Below, one piece after another: positions 36,193-48,201 of a stretch of 64,000 nt of DNA; within the stretch, counting starts at the first letter, position 1; each line of letters opens with the position of its first letter. This stretch comes from Ditylenchus dipsaci (taxonomy: Eukaryota; Nematoda; Chromadorea; Rhabditida; Anguinidae). The stretch lies in contig SADC01001181.1 of assembly GCA_004194705.1 (NCBI GenBank), positions 124,001-188,000 of the forward strand. Reading direction: 5' to 3'. The notes beneath the pieces were generated by a model. The model did no database searches. It was not told the DNA's origin and worked only from the letters and a program-made list of their open reading frames with translations. The position numbers were made by a program, and so were the translations under genes.

Positions 36193-36689
36193 CTGAAATC
36201 AGTGTTTTCAAAGTGAAAAAAATGTCAGTGACATTTTTTATTAACATCTTAAGCAACGTGTTTTAGTGTTGTAGGTTCTAAAAACCTTTATAAAACATGT
36301 TTTTATGAAAAGAAAAACTTTTTAGAGAAATAAATTGGTAGTTTTTTTCCAAATCAATTTACCGTATTTTCTCTATTAACGCCCTGGGTCGTTTATTGTT
36401 CGGCCCCGAAAAAATTCGAAAATTATTAATCAAAAATGGCCTTAACTCTGAAAACCTAGTTACAAATAACCAGTTTATTTTCAGCGCATGCCTGGAATTC
36501 TGAAGTGCGCAACTCGCTCAATGAAAAATTTGAAAACCGCCCGGCTGCATTTCATTTTCACGAAAATTACAAATTTCCATCTCTAAATATATCGCATGAA
36601 CTATCATGATTTCCTGGTACCAACTACACGTAGTTAATCTTTGAGAATAACGCCAAAAATCACCTTTCAGACAAAATTAGCACAGGAAA

Positions 36690-37452
36690 GGCCGTGCGTA
36701 CTGAAGCATGCGTTGTGTGTAATATTTCACGCTGAACACGATGGCTAAAAAAAATTTCGGAAACAGGACGGATTCGAACGGGTAAAACAGCTTCTGAAGT
36801 TTTATCAATAACTTCTTCAAATCTCTTTATCTTTCATCAAATCTTCGATAGTGACACCGGATTCGTGCTCAGCGTAGCCGATTTATCTTTAAAAGTGCTC
36901 TTGAAATATTGAAGTCACTGTCAATTTTGAAATTCCGCCCAAGACAAAAACATTTGATTTTGAAAAAAACCCGAAATTCACTATTTGAATTGTGAGTATT
37001 GTGGCCGAGAAGATCATTATAGTTTTTTTTTGATGAAAACACAAGTAGACCAAATATTCTTTTATAAGGTATACGATTGGTCGAACAATTTTATATTCAA
37101 ACGAGTGATTGTTCAAATATGTTATTTGATGAAACCCTTATTTGATGAAATGTCTTTTTGTTCAAATAGCTTATTGTTGAGTTATCTAATTGATGAGTTA
37201 TAAGCATGCCGAATTAATATTTTAAAAGCAGTTTTACAAGTGAATCGTCTACGCTGAGCATGAATCCGGTGTGGGTATCAAGGATTTGATGAAAGATGAA
37301 GAGATTTGAAGAAGTTATTGATAAAACTTCAGAAGTTGTTTTACCCATTCGAATCCGTCCTATTTCCGAAATTTTTCTTGGCCATCGTGTTCAGCGTAAA
37401 ATATTACACACAACGCATGCTTCCGTACGCACGGCCTTTCCTGTGTTAGATG
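36690..37452. mobile_element. Inverted repeat GGCCGTGCGTACTGAAGCATG
   Basis: Arms of about 210 bases at 36690-36900 and 37243-37452 are inverted: AGGAAAGGCCGTGCGTAC and GTACGCACGGCCTTTCCT are the outer ends. A compact palindromic relative lies at 47866-47977 and an arm fragment near 59080. The TACCGTATTT-type MITE end at 36359 precedes it. Confidence 0.75.
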
Positions 37453-38399
37453 AAAGATATAGTGTCAAAATGTTTTAAGGACCCAAAAAACCAAAAAAAA
37501 AATATTGCCTCATGGTTTTACAAACGAAGTCTAGCTAGATTACTAAATAAAATCAATAATTAAACTGAAGCTAGCTAGCGGACAATTTTTTTGTTACAAA
37601 TGAGAAAAAATAGTAGGGAAAGTGTGTATTGTGTGGTGTAACCCATCATTCAAACCCTATTTGACTAATAACAGAAAAGCACTTGTTGCTATAAAACCCA
37701 ATAGGAAGAGTTCCCAACAAATAATAGGGAGTAAATCCCTTAGAGTAGCAATGAAAGTTTCTTTTTCGGTTGGGAAACACAGCTAAAGGCAATTTAACCA
37801 GTCAAATAGGCGTTTTGTGTCTTTATTGTCTCATAGTTTATTCAAAAAAAGAACTGTTGCGCATTTTCACCGCACTAATCAATAAAAGTTTTAGGAGCAT
37901 GGGGATATGCGGTGATTTCTGGGGTAACAAAATTTTGCTGATTTTTTTCGACAAATTTCTAATATTTTTTAAATAAAAACAGTGAGTATTGCAGGGCTTA
38001 AAACTTTTGTTATGTAGCTGACAAACTAAGCTACAAAAACTTGGTGACTCTAACAACATCACCAGTCACTAAAATCGATTTTAAGACTAAGCCGTCCTAA
38101 AATTTACTTATCTTGGATACCAGCGGTTTTTTGTGTCTTTAATTTTTTAGGATTTTTCTAGAGACAAAAAGACGGCACCCAGCGTGATTCCAAGACAGGA
38201 TTTTCGACCTGGGTTGAGACCGGGACCGGGATTTTGTGAACTTAATCAGCGGGATCTCGTATGGGATCCCAGTAAAATGAGCGGGATTTCAGTCGGCTTA
38301 ATTTAAGGTGAAACGTAACAAAATTTTGATCTTCTTCAGTCATTTTTCAGCAAAAAGGCAACAGCTTTACTGCGCAAGTCTTTATACTGCCAACCAGTG

Positions 38400-39745
38400 C
38401 TGGCAATCCGCTCCGCGGATTTCCGTTATTTCCATCCGCTCCGGCTCCGAGCCGGGAGCCAGATCCGGAGCGGAAAGTTTTGCCTCCCGGAGCCGGGAGC
38501 CAGATCCGGAGAGCGAAGTTTGCATCGACAGAGCCGGGAGCCAGATCCGGAGCCAAAAATTTGGATTCCCGGAGCCATTTTGAAGCCAGTTTTTTGTTTA
38601 TTTAGTTACCCAAAAGTTTGGGTATAAAATTTACTGTCAAATAAAAAAAAATTTCGTGACAAAAAGCCTTCACTTATGGATTGTCTATATAACATTAGGT
38701 GAATTCATAGACATTTTGGCGTTTTGTTCAATAGTCTTTGGTTCGTACCTTTTTTGATTGAAAATGTTCTGTTCTACTGGATAATCCATGCACCAATCAA
38801 ATTAACTGGTCCTCCACTTGGTGCAATTTTTCATGTTCTTCAGGTTCCAAAACTAGTTTACTGTACTGATTCGAGCATGCTAAAGAAGGTTTGACAGTAG
38901 TAAAATCCTGTTTTCCAGGCTGTTTTTCGAGTTTTCATCATCACGGTCGTATGACTTCGTACTATTTAAAAAGATCAACACATATTAGCACCTAAATGGT
39001 AGTTAACTTAGTTAGCAGTACCCATGTTGTATATTCGACCATTTTCGCAGTGCATCTGACCATTTTGATAGCTGGATCATCCGGATAGCCCATGTACCAA
39101 CAAAAACAAGTGGTATTCCACTTGGATCAAATTTTTTTCAAGTTTTCATGATCAAAAACTTGTTTCCTTCACTAATTCATACATCCTAAAGGTGCTTTGA
39201 CAGTAGCGTAAACGCATTTTGCCAGATGTACGAAAAATGTAAAAAGACCATCGAAATATAAAAAGGAATCCTAATGTTAATTTTGCTATGCCCTTAGTTT
39301 CCGCCTATTATTGTTCCATCCATTCTCCACCCTCCACCACCTAAACTCAATAGGCTGCATTCGCGAGAAAGTGTTGCTAACGCTGGCCGGAGATTTGATG
39401 GATTTGTGAGGGTTTTGCGTGTTTGTTTGTTAAATGATGAACGTACCCGATTTACCGTATTCTCTCTAATAGAACGCCGTGGCGTTTTTGAACATCCAAA
39501 ATGTTTTTAGACTTTGTGTTAAAATTGCAATAAAACATGGTTTACCTCCCTACTTTTGGCCCTAAGGGTGGCATTCTATTAGAGAGAATACGGTATTTTT
39601 TATCACTGTGTTCCTGTACTGTACTTTTTGTCATATTTTTGTTCATATGGCTCATTCTATCAGATATTTCGTCGACAGATCCGGAGCGAAAATTTTGCTC
39701 CAACAGAGCCGGGAGCCAGATCCGGAGCCGGAAATTTTGAAATGC
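38400..39745. repeat. GGAGCCGGGAGCCAGATCCG arrays, direct orientation
   Basis: GC-rich units of GGAGCCGGGAGCCAGATCC occur at 38430-38585 and 39680-39735 in the same orientation. They are the most GC-rich sequence of the window. Between them are CCACTTGG-type foldback copies (38805, 39105) and a TACCGTATTCTCTCTAATAG MITE at 39454-39596. Confidence 0.65.
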
Positions 39746-40479
39746 CAGCACTGCTGCCAACTAAATATATGGATAAACAAATGCTAGTATTTTCCGATAA
39801 TGGCTGCCTCAGGTAAGGTGCCACAAATAAAATAGCTCTCGAAATAATATTACGCTCTCAAATTTATAAATTTTACTTGGTTCAAACCTTTTTTACTACA
39901 ATTTTCAAAGTTTTTTAATTCACAAAAATCGCAAAGATTTCAGAATTCAACGGCTGCTTTAAAACAGTAAAATTTGACGGTATAATAAAAAAAAAACCAG
40001 ACTCACTGGCAAAAATCGTTTGCAATATATTTCAAAACCTAGGGATTTTGTAGACCGGATGGACAAGTTACGTTGGCCAGAGAATCTCAAAAGTGGGCTA
40101 AAAAGTATCGGGGATGGCGGGGGGTTTAAACCATACTTGTTGATGCAAATGAGAATTTGACAAATTCAAATGCGCGCGGGACACTTCTCTTTGACTTCTC
40201 TTTGCCAAACTTTCATTTGCATCAACCATAGTTGCATGGCTTAGTTGCCATTGCCAGCGCCGCTTGTCAAAACGGGCGCCGGGCGCCGACTTGACAATTT
40301 TTGAGCCGACCTGACCATTTTTAGGTGCCAGCGCTGCCGATAACTTTTTTTTTCGAGATTGAAAAAAACTTATTGGTCATATTTGCTATTACCGCAGACA
40401 CCAAGAGTATTTTATTTAAAAAAAAACAAAAAAGAGGGCGCCGGCGCCCGCGCAACTATAGCATCAACAAGTATGGTCC

Positions 40480-40925
40480 TATAAAGCTTCAAACACAATG
40501 AGGATTCTGTTTGCGGATGCTAAAACAGAGTTGTCACTCAGAAATGCGCAGTCTCTTTTTTTGTTAATTTTTTAAAAATTATTCTGTTTTGCCATCCTGT
40601 AACTAAGGTTCAGAGCCACCAGATGAGCTATTGATAAAGTAGATGTTTATGAAAAATTAAAATAAAAGAGAAAGAATCCACTTAAGAAACCTCACAAATT
40701 CTAGCTTTATATCTCAATTTTTTTCAATTATCTTTTTAGTCAAGGTTTGACTTATCTCAATTTTTTAAACAACATCTATAACTCGTCTGGTAGCCCTGAA
40801 TATTAGCCCCAATATAACACCAACAGAATAATTTTTGAAAATATGAAAAAATCTATGGTCATTACCTAAGACAAATCTGTTTTAGAATCCGCAGAATTCT
40901 CATTGTGAATGTTGCTTAAAAATAT
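40480..40925. repeat. Diverged copy of the 33140 palindrome
   Basis: The ends GCTTCAAACACAATGAGGATT and GAATTCTCATTGTGAATG are inverted, and words such as CCAGATGAGC and AAAGTAGATGTTTA match 33290-33460. It is clearly older than the 33140 copy. Confidence 0.6.
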
Positions 40926-41354
40926 ATCCATTCTATGTAACACACAAGGAAAGTAAAGTTTTTATTAGCATTATCAATATTTATAAACACTGAAAAATAT
41001 AACTAAGTAAAGACTTTTAAAAAAAATCAGACTAGAAATTCGGCCCTATTCACTTTTAGGGGGCAACATTTTTAGCTGGGTCACCCTGTTGTTTTTGTTG
41101 AAATATGCCTTGGTCCCTTTGTTGTTTTGAAGGTGATCATTGTCAAGGTGATTATGTTAACCATAATCACCATGATCACTACAATCACAGTATCAATATA
41201 ACTATAATAAACAGGGGACTAAGGCATTTTGCAACAAAAAACAACAGGGGGACCAAGCTAAAAATGTTGCCCCCTAAAAGTGAATAGGGCCGAAATTTAA
41301 AAAAAAATTGTTGACTAAAAGTTGTATAAAAATTAAACATAATGGACTGACAAT

Positions 41355-41604
41355 ACCGTATTTACTGTATTAACTCCCCACCCTCTAATAAGTCCCCACC
41401 CTACGGACCCCATATCTCAACCTAAAGCAAACATTTTGCAAATCTGTTTTTTGCGTTTTCTTAGTTGCCGCAACTTTACCTGATTCCACTTTTTAAATTT
41501 TGGTTGAGCACCCAAAAATATCAAAATCGAAATATTTTTTTCCGATTTTTTAAGGGTTGAAAAATAACTCCCCATGGGGACTTAATACAGTAAATACGGT
41601 AATT
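41355..41604. mobile_element. TACCGTATTTACTGTATTAA MITE
   Basis: The ends ATACCGTATTTACTGTATTAA and TTAATACAGTAAATACGGTA are inverted. It lies 7 bases downstream of the SXP/RAL-2 stop codon region on the other side of the gene. A similar short copy is at 41929-42049. Confidence 0.8.
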
Positions 41605-41610
41605 GTTTTG

Positions 41611-43370
41611 TTATCTATTACTTAATAAGTCCAAATTCAGGTTTGAAGGGACCCCCAAAGATTTAAGTTCATTCTTGATTTTGTCAGAAGCTCCATTAAA
41701 AAGAGTTTCAAATTGTTCGCGCTCTTGCTGATGAGTCAAAGTCATGTCTTCCTTGATCTTTCGCGACTTTTCCATCAGTTCCTTGGTCTCAGGAGATAGT
41801 TTTCCTTCCGATTCTTTCACAGTTGCTCCAAATTCAGCTCTTTTAGCGTCGATTGTTTTTTCGATTTCAGCAAACTTGGCCTGCAAATTTTATTGAATGC
41901 CTTAAACTTTGTGCTTATTTTAAGACACCGTATTTTCTCTAATAGGCCAAAACTTCGGTTTATATTTCAACCGCCCTTTAGGGTGTCATTTTATTAGAAA
42001 GGGTAGGTTTATTGTAAGGTGTCGGCTTATAAGAGGAAATACGGTACCGTATTCTCCCTAAAAAACAACCTTCCTAAAAGTGACATGATATATCCATTTT
42101 AAAATGCCTCGAAAGCAAAAAAGTGTCAAGCAAAAGCGAAGAAAGAAAGTCAACTCGAAATTAAAAAATTTAAGAATTCTTTAAAGAGTATTCTGCAATC
42201 AATGGTAGAAGTCTCTATCGACAATAACACCAAACCCCCCCCCCCACCCCCGGGAACCTATGGCAATGAGTTATTCTGGTAGAGCCAATGTCTTGAATCA
42301 TTATTTGTATTGTTGGGCTCGAGACGAGAAAATTTCGAGAATTCTCGATTTCCCATCTCGAAAATTTTGCTCTTCTCACGTTCTTCTTTCCCGCTCGACC
42401 AGTTTTTTTTCTCGTTCTCGTTTCTCAATCGACTATTTTCATTTTCTCGTCGAGATTCTCGACATTTTCGAAAAAAAATTTTCCCCACTGGCGGAGAAGT
42501 ATTATTTACAGAACTTAAAATTTTCTCGTTTCTCGACGAGACTCTCGAAAAATTTTCACCGAGATACTCGATTCTCGAAAATTTTGCTTTTCTCGTTCTC
42601 GATTCTCGCTCGACCACCCCCTCCCCCCATCGCCCAACACTAATTATTTGGTAAGGTTCAAAATTTAAAAAAACTTTTTTTCACACGAGGGCCTATAGAC
42701 CGTGTTGGAAGACCAAAGAGTATGTATTATTTTTAGTCAAAAGAGGCTGAAAAGCGAGCCGAAAACTACTTACAAACTACTACATTTAACAGAAACGTAA
42801 GTCACGTTTCTGCCAAATGATGGTCTGGGACATTGGCCCTACCGGAATATCTCGTCGCCACAAGTTCCTGTTTCCGTGTTAAATCACTAAGAAGCGAATA
42901 GAAGAAGCTGGAATTTCTATAGAACGTGGTCTAGCCAGGGGGAGAGGACAGTGGTGGTGCCACGATCCCATGTGTTATATGGGATTGTTATATTGCATTA
43001 GAGGAAATACAGAAATTTGGATAAAAAAGTTAAGCATTTGATGAAGGGAAGTTGGGGATAAAGTTTTTTAAGGTTGCATTTTGTCACTTCGGAAGATAAT
43101 TTTTTTAAAGGTTATATGTTATTTGTGAAAAATAACTTACTCCGGCATATAAGGATAAAAACTTACTCCAGCACTGCCTCCGATATCAGTAAAAAAAGTT
43201 TTAAGACCATCCTTGATCTGTTGCTTAGTTGAACTCGGGTTTTCTACAATAGCGTGAAATTGTTTGTTCTGCTCGGCCGTCAGCACCTTTTCTATTTCGG
43301 GCATATACATTTTTTTAAGGTACTCATGTATGGAAGCCATGTTGCTTAGTGTAGAATAGATGATATTGGC
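41611..43370 (-). CDS. SXP/RAL-2 family (DUF148) protein
   Basis: Two exons join in phase 0: 43370-43167 (68 codons) and 41880-41611 (89 codons and stop), with a 1,286-base intron. The protein has the family pattern: a helix with LTAEQNKQFHAIVENPSSTK, a second with KDGLKTFFTDIGG, then AKFAEIEKTIDAKRAEF and a LSPETKELMEKSRKI..LTHQQEREQ segment. SXP/RAL-2 proteins are small, secreted, mostly alpha-helical nematode antigens; some bind calcium, magnesium or lipids. A signal peptide should lie in an upstream exon, which I did not find between 43370 and 45060. The intron carries simple-sequence arrays and a MITE-like copy. Confidence 0.85.
42310..42620. repeat. Degenerate CTCGAGATTCTCG / TTTTCTCGTTCTCG array
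   Basis: A loose array of TCTCGA and TTCTCG words around AAAATTTT tracts inside the SXP/RAL-2 intron. Long frames are open on both strands, as expected for a repeat without stop words. No protein is supported. Confidence 0.6.
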
Positions 43371-43399
43371 CTGCAAGTTATAGGTGATAATCACTTCAA

Positions 43400-45060
43400 G
43401 TTTTATTAATAGAATCTTTAGAGGTCGAGCAAAATAAAAGGTGGTATTGAATTAATGGGGTTTCACATAAAAGTGTTAAATTTGCTTTTGGTGGCAATAG
43501 CTATGGTGGCGTAGTGATTATGGGCGCGATCAGGATTTGACGCTGCTAGAATATACCTTTCAGTAGCGCCCAAGATTTTTTATTTTTGTTGTAACGTAAA
43601 AAGTGGGAAGCTAACCCACTGCGCTACACGTGTAGAACTGTAGAAATAGTCGTAACTTTACCTATATGTAACAATTTTCTTATTTCTCATTCGAATCCCG
43701 CTGCCGAATGGTTCATTTTTATTTCGCACAAGCTTTCACAAGTTTCAGAAGTTTGACTCGGTTGCCCTGTTTTTTTTATTTACCTTGGTTTGCCGTGTAA
43801 GGCTTTTTCAAAAACATTAGGGGAAAGACAAATCTTATCCCCAAAAAATTATTGGGACAAAATTTTTTTGAAAATTATCGGCGTTATATTCTTCGATACA
43901 AAAAACCGTAATTTTACTGTCGGAAAAGGTTTCTTCCACAAAATAGGCCACTATGAACCCGATTAGACCCAGGATCTTTCGAAAAAAAAAACTAGTCAAA
44001 ATTTCGACTTCACAGAAAATTCTATTGATAATATTTAATAATATTCAATAATATTTTACGATGACAAAAATTTGTGCTTATTTTTTGGTTCATATAAAGC
44101 GCCTCCGTATACTTTCTCATTTAATATGCGAGAAATCCTACAGTTAATGATGGGGCGAAATCTAACTTTGCGTGAATGGGTGTTTTTTCTGAGTTAGAAA
44201 AAAACCATGGGACAGGAATTACCGCAAAATTTTTTTGACCAAAACTCAGAAACAATAATTACAAGCTTGTTCGAAGTTGCTTTATATGAAATTGCTAACA
44301 AACATTGTTAAGAAGGAAAAATTATTAGTAAACATTCTTTAATTTTGAAAAACTTTTTGTAAATGCCGGTGTGATGAAGTAAAGTCAACTTATATAAAGC
44401 TGTTCTTCAAACTACAAAAATACTTAGCAACCCTAATGAGCTGACTAAACTTGACAACTTATGGTTAAGTAACGCCAAAAAAGAAGTAATACTAAGATTG
44501 CTAAACAAAACAGCAGGCTTCTTTTTAATTGAATGGTATATTTTATTTAACAGCTAAGCTTTGCTTAGAAACCACAAATGTAAACTTTTGAAGACACAAA
44601 GATCCGCATCACAATGCTACATTTTTTGTGAGAAATACAGTAATGCAAAACAGACAACTTTAATTTACTAGCTGATGCTAATCTTGTGAGCTAGATTCAC
44701 TACTCTCGCACCACAAAAGTTTTATCTAAATTAATAGTTTATGATTGTGCACTACATATTCAGCAACATATCAATTAAATGTCTTTGGTAAAAAAATATT
44801 TGATGACCACAAAAATATCTTGAAACTGTTAGAGCGAATACCACGGCAAATTTGAAATAACATTTAAATTTTTGACACACATTATTTTACTTAAATTATT
44901 TTACTTTTCAGCAAATAAAACTAATTTAGACCAGATCTTTTCAAATTCATATGTAGCAACACATGTTGGTTTCAAAAATAAACTTTCTTAATGAAGTTGA
45001 TCAAAAAATTACTGAACATAAGCTAGCTTTCTGGTATCAATATACTTTAAAACAAAAAAA
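43400..45060. other. No gene recognised
   Basis: AT-rich. A G/C richer patch at 43490-43740 has tRNA-like words (GGCGTAGTGATTATGGGCG, CATTCGAATCCCGCTGCC) but no complete cloverleaf. The stretch should contain the promoter and first exon of the SXP/RAL-2 gene, which I could not find. Confidence 0.4.
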
Positions 45061-45064
45061 AACT

Positions 45065-46005
45065 ACAGGGTACGTATCGTTTCCCCGAAAAGTTCATTTC
45101 CCCGAAAGTACGTTTCCCCGAAAAGTTCATTTCCCCGAAAAGTTCATTTCCCTGAAAATTATCATTTCCCCGAAAAGTTTGTTTCCCTGAAAATATTCAT
45201 TATTTGAATAAAGTTGTGTTATGAACATAGTTTTGTTAAACGGATAAATATCGATTTGATGTTTCGTCTTGTCTGTTACTTCTGCTTGTTCGTCCTCTTT
45301 TTATATGCTGCTTTCCATGACAAGTTTTTAGAATTGTTTTCAGCTATGGCTAGTATGGTGCAAAGAGTGTTAGAAGAGGTAGACGATGGCTATGATATTT
45401 ACATCAATGAGAGTGATGAACAAGAGCAAGAGGAAGCGGTGGTACAGGCAAACAATCAGGCAACTGCGGTGCCAACAACTGTTATCCAGGCGGTAACAGA
45501 TTTGATATTACTTTAAATACTGATAACTTTGTTCAGGTCTTTCTTCGGTCAAACTCTAATAGGAATAGGATTTTTGAAAGGGTTAGCTAACAATTATGTT
45601 ATGAATGATATTTGAAAACTTCTTATTTGTCTTGATCTTGGATTTTTTGTTGTATTACGCAATAAATTCCTTAGCTTAACTATTTTGTTCAATTAGGATT
45701 GCGAGTTTATCAGCAAATGCCCCTCTTAGAATGCGTATTTCTCGACGATCTTATTTTCAAACAAAAGCTTACATTCTGGAGAACACGATAGGATTAGCGA
45801 CAAAATAATTTTCCTATCTACGACACATTTTTCGCCTCCGAAGTCAAAAGTGTGACGGACACAACCGACCAAAATACTATATAGAGATTCAAATTTTTTC
45901 GGGAAATGATACTTTTCGGGGAAATGATACTTTTCGGGGAAATGAACTTTTCGGGGAAACGTACTTTTCGGGGAAATGATTTTTCGGGGAAATGACCGTG
46001 TCCCA
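45065..46005. mobile_element. Element with inverted TTTCCCCGAAAAGTTCA arrays
   Basis: The left array (45065-45200) repeats TTTCCCCGAAAAGTTCAT six to eight times; the right array (45890-46005) repeats its complement ATGATACTTTTCGGGGAA. The interior of about 690 bases contains a two-exon gene (45259-45590). Confidence 0.85.
45259..45590 (+). CDS. Small secreted or signal-anchored acidic protein within an array element
   Basis: ATG at 45259 opens exon 1 (to 45492), which continues after a 44-base GT..AG intron in exon 2 (45537-45590). The predicted product is 95 residues. Residues 1-17 are hydrophobic (MFRLVCYFCLFVLFLYA), a likely signal peptide or anchor. Then follow MVQRVLEEVDDGYDIYI, the acidic NESDEQEQEEAVVQ stretch and a short basic C-terminus (RSNSNRNRIFERVS). 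No known family. Its position between the two inverted TTTCCCCGAAAAG arrays suggests either a gene carried by the element or the element's own accessory gene. A second ATG at 45346 could be used instead. Confidence 0.5.
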
Positions 46006-46614
46006 AAACTACAAGTAGCTCGTAAAAGCTGTAAAGAGTTCAAATCTTCCTGAAATTTCCAGCAGTTGGGAAAAACAAGAACTACAAAACTCATTTTACA
46101 GAAAAAAATTTAATTTAAGAATGTTGAGATATGGCTTTTTTAATGTACTCTTGAAAAGAAGTCAAGAAAACTTTAAGAAAATTCAGATTCATTTTCTTGG
46201 CGTTCTGTATTTACCTATCTTTTAACATAGCTGAAACTAGGGTTGGGTAATTCTCTGGAGAAATACTTTCCGGGTAATTACCCGGGTAATTACCCGGTAA
46301 TTACCGGTAATTACCCGAAAAGCGGAGAAATACTATTTGCTGATACCTAAACCATCTGGATGGTACTCAAACCACCTGAATTGTACCCAAACCACCGGTA
46401 TGGTACCCAAATCACCATCACCTTCTGGCTGAGTAGGGTAGGTGGATTGGTTAATAGTTAATCCTAATAAAAAGTTAATGGTTAGGGGCGATTGTGACAT
46501 TTGTCGACCATAATTGCCATAAAATTTTCTATGAAGAAAGCAATTATACTTGTAAAATAAAAAAATTTAACAGATATCAGCATAAAAATGAAGAAGATAT
46601 CGCAGAAAAATAAA

Positions 46615-46690
46615 ATAATGAAAAAATGTATCAGCTGGGAGTCGAACCTTTGACATGAAAAAGAAGACCAGTGGTGTAAAGGAGAAGCAT
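46615..46690 (-). other. tRNA-derived sequence
   Basis: On the minus strand GGTTCGACTCCCAGCTG is a good B box and TACACCACTGGTCTTC resembles the anticodon-arm region, but the acceptor stem does not pair. A tRNA pseudogene or SINE head. Confidence 0.35.
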
Positions 46691-46719
46691 GGCTCAAACG
46701 GGAAGTGATTCCTGCATAA

Positions 46720-46974
46720 TTAGAAAGTAAACACTGCCTCCCTAGCTGCGATTTTGACGCAATTTTGACGCAAAAGCAACAACAGAAAATTAGAACGCTT
46801 CATACTTTCATAAGAAACAACCTCCAAGTGTTTCTCCATTCTTTTCTCATCTGACTTGTAACCAGCATTGCAGAAGTTGCACAAACCGATCCCTGTTAGA
46901 TTCCCATTTGCATTTCTTTCTTCAACTCGATTGTAGTAATTCCAACACCAGGAAAAAGGCTTGAATTTGGACAT
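46720..46974 (-). CDS. BED-type zinc finger protein, transposase-like
   Basis: The frame starts MSKFKPFSWCWNYYN and has a BED-finger pattern: aromatic FSWCWNYYNRV, then CNFCNAGY and EKRMEKHLEV, giving the C-x2-C..HL arrangement. BED fingers are the DNA-binding head of hAT-type transposases and derived proteins. The frame ends after 84 residues with no catalytic region nearby, so this is a fragment or an exon of a larger gene. It lies inside the GGTAATTACCC element. Confidence 0.6.
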   Translation of the reverse strand: MSKFKPFSWCWNYYNRVEERNANGNLTGIGLCNFCNAGYKSDEKRMEKHLEVVSYESMKRSNFLLLLLRQNCVKIAAREAVFTF

Positions 46975-47535
46975 CTAAATTTTCCATCTATAATACGAAT
47001 AGAGCAGCAGAAAAAAACAGTTTTCAGTCAAAAATATCGAAGGTCAACTGCAATAAATACTAAAAATAGTATTTCTCCGATTTTTCTTTACGGAGAAATA
47101 CTTAGTATTTCTCCGAGTAATTACCCGGGTAATTACCCGAGTAATTACCGGAGAATTACTCATCACTCAACCCTAGCTGAAACAATAAGCTACCGTATAT
47201 TCTCTATAAATCCCTCGGCGGGGGGGTTTATTCAACAGACGGAAAATTCAAAAACCGGATAATTGAACAGCAGACAATTCAAAAAGCGGATAATTCAACA
47301 GATTAATTTTGCACAGTCGGATTATTCAAAAACCGGATTATTCAACAGTCGGAGTTTTCGTCAATAATTGTTTTAACCCACTTTTTGACAACGTATCGAG
47401 CTGATTTTTTTCAGGGTCAGTTTCTCTCGGCTATTTCTATTGATCCTGAAAAAAATCAGCTCGATACGTTGTCAAAAGGTGGGTTAAAACAATTATTGAC
47501 GAAAACTCCGACTGTTGAATAATCCGGCATAGGGG

Positions 47536-47650
47536 CGTTTGGCGGTTGGCGTGACAAATGTCACAAAAACCGCCAAACGTCTTAACAAAACGCCAAGCTT
47601 TTGAAATTTGAATTTCATTATTGTTTTTTGTGCGGTCGTGCGTGTTTTTT
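47536..47650. repeat. MULE terminal inverted repeat, left
   Basis: Starts CGTTTGGCGGTTGGCGTGAC, continues through CGCCAAACGTCTTAACAAAA and ends in the GTGCGGTCGTGCGTGTT region. Matches 50964-51078 in reverse with very few differences. Confidence 0.88.
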
Positions 47651-47865
47651 TGCTATTTTTGCTCTCTCGTTTTTTCTCAAAGTCTCATTTTCGGATATTG
47701 TGAATGTTTGTGGGTGATTTTCTACACCGGCGATTCTCATTAAATACATCTTAGATACACTGTAATTTCTCTAGATATCTTAGTGAAACTCAACAATCGC
47801 GGTGACCACTCCGTGAACCGGGTGAATGGTGGGCTCCGACTGAACGGCGGACAGCCAATGAACGG

Positions 47866-47977
47866 GAAAGGCCGTGCGTACTAAACTATGCGTTTTGTGC
47901 GGAATTTTACGCTGAGCATGATGGCCATGATGAATTCCGCACAAAACGCATAGTTTAGTGCTCACGGCCTTTCCCAT
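47866..47977. repeat. GGCCGTGCGTACTAAACTATG palindrome inside the MULE
   Basis: GAAAGGCCGTGCGTACTAAAC pairs with its complement around a CATGATGGCCATGATG centre. It is a compact relative of the arms at 36690-36900 and 37243-37452, so the family has inserted inside the MULE. Confidence 0.7.
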
Positions 47978-48201
47978 GTTAAAAAAATTCAGATAATACG
48001 GTGAAGGGTTGGCTAAAAACATGTTAGGAATAAAACATCGTACATTTTTTAAGAATGTAGTCACTATAACAACACCACGTCTTAACTACTACAAAAAAAT
48101 CTCCATAGTAAAAACAATTTCAACTTTATTCAGCCTCAAAATAATAACAACTCGTAAACAAGGGGTTAGACAACAAGTATTTCTGAACTCTCAATTTTTC
48201 A

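Larger units (their letters stand above)
46255..47165. mobile_element. Element with GGTAATTACCCGGG terminal arrays
   Basis: CTCTGGAGAAATACTTTCC plus GGGTAATTACCC units (46255-46330) are answered by GGAGAAATACTTAGTATTTC and GAGTAATTACCCGGGTAATT (47085-47165). The units are self-palindromic, so orientation is set by the flanking GGAGAAATAC word. Outer flanks AACTAGGGTTGGGTAAT and ACTCAACCCTAGCTGA are also inverted. Confidence 0.75.

Noticed and set aside
42258..42654. 100-residue frames on both strands with Arg/Ser/Phe bias
   Set aside because: A degenerate CTCGA/TTCTCG array; overlapping opposite frames with the same composition.
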